From: Brassica napus
Lineage: Eukaryota > Streptophyta > Magnoliopsida > Brassicales > Brassicaceae
Length of the DNA stretch: 64,000 nt
Assembly: GCF_020379485.1 (NCBI RefSeq)
Contig: NW_026016691.1
Coordinates: 1-64,000 of the forward strand
Reading direction: 5' to 3'
Below, piece by piece: positions 62,278-64,000 of the stretch; positions within the stretch are counted from its first letter, which is position 1, and each line of letters begins with the position of its first letter. Made by a program: the position numbers and the translations under genes. Below the pieces are notes generated by a model. That model saw only the letters and a program-made list of their open reading frames with translations. It made no database searches and was not told the origin of the DNA.

Positions 62278-62967
62278 TAGGCCTGGGCGTTCGGGTTCGG
62301 GTTCGGGCCGGTTTCTTTCGGATCCGGATCCTTCGGATCATAAACATTTAGATCCAATAGGTATTTAGAAATTTTCGGTTCGGATCGGTTTTTCTCGGAT
62401 CCAGGTCGATTCGGATCTATAATTAAAATACCCATAAAATACTCGTAATTTTTCGGATCCATATCGGGTCCAGATCGGGTTCGGGTTTTTAGGATTCTAA
62501 AAGGACATGACATATCTAACTCCATCAATTTTAGTCGATATTTGTCATATATATCTAAAATTTTACAAAATAACTTAAATGAAACTATTAATAATTAAAA
62601 TAAAACATTTGTAAACTCTAAATTTTATATTTTAAGGCTTCATATTACTTAAAAAATGTTATAAAAAATAACAAATGTAGTTAACAAAAGATACTTCAAC
62701 TAAAATAGAACACCAAAAATTATAGTTTTGGATATACATATTTTTAAATCGGGTACAAATCGGTTCTTATCGGGCCGGGTCTATTCAGATCGGTTCTTTT
62801 TGGGTCCGGATCTATTCAGATCGGTTCTTTTCAGTTCCGGTTCTTTCGGATAAAAGAAATTTAGACTCACAAAGTACTTTAAAATTTTTTTGTTTCATTC
62901 CGGATCGGATATTTTCGTCTCGGTTCGGGTTCGGATTTTCTGGTTCAGGTTAAAATGCCGAAGCCTA
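62278..62967. mobile_element. Candidate hAT-like element rich in TTCGGGTTCGG (690 bp)
   Basis: The left end TAGGCCTGGGCGTTCGGGTT and the right end, reversed, TAGGCTTCGGCATTTTAACC are degenerate inverted repeats. Inside both arms are many GGTTCGG / GATCGG / CCGGATC units (62295-62480 and 62745-62950) around an AT-rich core. Possible 8-bp flanks CTCTACTG and GTCTACCG agree at six of eight. Repeats of the TAGGCCTGGGC-TTCGGGT type are frequent in plant genomes. Confidence 0.55.
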
Positions 62968-62975
62968 GTCTACCG

Positions 62976-63516
62976 GTATTAATTGTTCACTCTTGAATGC
63001 GAGGACACAGTAGGTATAATACTATAAAGTTATAACCATCACATAAAACCTGAACAAGGTGAAAAAATTATAAAGTAATTATAACTATCACGTTAAATGA
63101 AATAAAATGTAAATATTAAAAATGAATAAATTAAAAGTTCTAAGTTCAATCCTAGTAGGGTGAGTGTATAGATTCGTTTAGCTCTAGTGCGTTTGGATTA
63201 TTTTATGCATCTGTTTAGATTTAGGGCTTATTTGTTAAATAACCAAAAAAATAAAGGAAATTAGATTTTTAGAGAGAGAAAGTAGGAGAGAGTAGGTGTT
63301 TTTAGTTAGTTAATGAATTTTGGTTTTTGTTGTGTATAGTGAATGCAATTTCCCTTAGATTTACTACACACCACACACACCATATGAGTTCTCTAGAAGA
63401 GCCATGAGAAAGAAAAAAAATATGACACACGTTTGAGTTAGTTACAACTGTTTTGTATTAAAAAAACGTTTCCACTGCCCTTATGCTTTCTTCAAGCTAA
63501 AAGATTGCGACCTTTA
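62976..63516. other. Upstream region of the TSA1/NAI2-like gene
   Basis: AT-rich with GA-rich tracts (63270-63298) and an ACACACCACACACACC tract near 63367. It must hold the promoter of the last gene, but no TATA box is convincing enough to place. Confidence 0.4.
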
Positions 63517-64000
63517 ATGAAAGTATCCGCCATGAGAATGAATTTTCTTGCTCTGGGTTTGTCTCTGTGTCTTGTTCTTTCGAGCTTCCATGACGTTTCT
63601 TGTCAGGTAACACACAAACCATGTACCTTTTTTTTCTGCTTCTTTCAACCCTGAAGAAAAATGATTCATTTGGTGTGTTCTTAGGATGATGGTGGTGCTA
63701 GTAGGCTGAGTCATTTGGATCTAATTGAACGTGAATACCAAGGTAAAGATAATACCTAGAATCATCAAGATTCTCCCTCTATTTTTTTTTTCTTGGACTG
63801 ATTTGTTTTTGAATTGCAGATAGTGTCAATGCTCTTCAAGGCAAGGAAGATAAAGATCAGTGTAAACTTTGTCTCTCTCTGCCTCTTTATTGTTCTTTTC
63901 TCACTTCTGTTTTCTTCAGCTTCTGTGTTTTTTTTTGTGTCTACAGCTTCAGATATAGTGACTGAGAACCAGAAGAACACTACAGTGACTGATCAGAACA
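63517..64000 (+). CDS. TSA1/NAI2-like ER-body protein, N-terminal part (runs off the window)
   Basis: Exons: 63517-63606, 63685-63742, 63820-63861 and 63947 onward, all joined in frame. The first 30 codons give a signal peptide (FLALGLSLCLVLSS, cleavage near DVSCQ). Then follow DDGGASRLSHLDLIEREYQ, DSVNALQGKEDKDQ and SSDIVTENQKNTTV. This resembles TSA1 (TSK-associating protein 1, At1g52410) and its relative NAI2, calcium-binding repeat proteins in the ER that organise ER bodies. The repeat region expected later is outside the window. Of three in-frame Met codons (63517, 63532, 63538) the first is taken; the later ones also give a good signal peptide. Position next to the BGLU18-type gene supports the call; NAI2 itself cannot be ruled out from 80 residues. 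Confidence 0.75.

Overview
The window is nuclear plant DNA from the mustard family, most likely a Brassica species. Three spliced, single-copy-type genes appear in the order coatomer beta' subunit, NUP50-type nucleoporin, beta-glucosidase with a C-terminal REEL signal, followed by the start of a TSA1/NAI2-like secreted protein. From memory this is the gene order of Arabidopsis chromosome 1 around At1g52360, At1g52380, At1g52400 (BGLU18) and At1g52410 (TSA1). The last two belong to the ER-body system, a glucosidase-based chemical defence specific to Brassicales, so the right end of the window is an ER-body locus.

Layout. 1-24.5 kb is transposon territory: decayed telomere-like DNA, a CACTA element with an internal deletion (1352-6211, TSD CTA), tandem TGTACA-rich repeats with a hAT MITE inside, a reverse-strand Helitron end, a PIF/Harbinger-like element, a solo LTR (10558-11891, TSD AAATT) next to a decayed RPA-like pseudogene, a full-length CACTA element (14650-22917, TSD AGG) with an uninterrupted 1120-residue TNP2 transposase, and a MULE-type MITE that ends about 146 bp before the COPB2 start codon. 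24.6-33.3 kb holds COPB2 (24 coding exons, 914 residues) and NUP50 (one 1-base frameshift). 34.0-45.6 kb is one 11.6-kb MULE with two decayed convergent genes, a mudrA transposase and a DUF1985/ULP-protease gene, like the Kaonashi MULEs of Arabidopsis. 45.97-50.32 kb is an inverted-repeat MULE (TSD GAAGTTGGTT) that has taken in a smaller MULE and a 2.8-kb Helitron. 53.9-56.5 kb is the intact BGLU18-type gene (12 exons, 526 residues). After it come a candidate Helitron, further MITE-like DNA, a truncated CACTA fragment and an AT microsatellite, and then the first four exons of the TSA1/NAI2-like gene, which runs off the right edge.

How the parts work together. COPB2 and NUP50 are housekeeping genes (COPI coat; nuclear pore and importin-alpha handling). 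BGLU18 and TSA1/NAI2-like proteins both enter the ER; the first is an ER-body hydrolase and the second belongs to the family that builds ER bodies. The two main CACTA copies carry different lesions: the left one has lost TNP2 and the right one has kept it, while each has a different frameshift in the second gene. Most other mobile elements are inactive, several with stop codons of the kind left by cytosine deamination.

Exon boundaries were set by hand from GT/AG signals and reading-frame continuity. Family and synteny names come from recognition, not from a database search.
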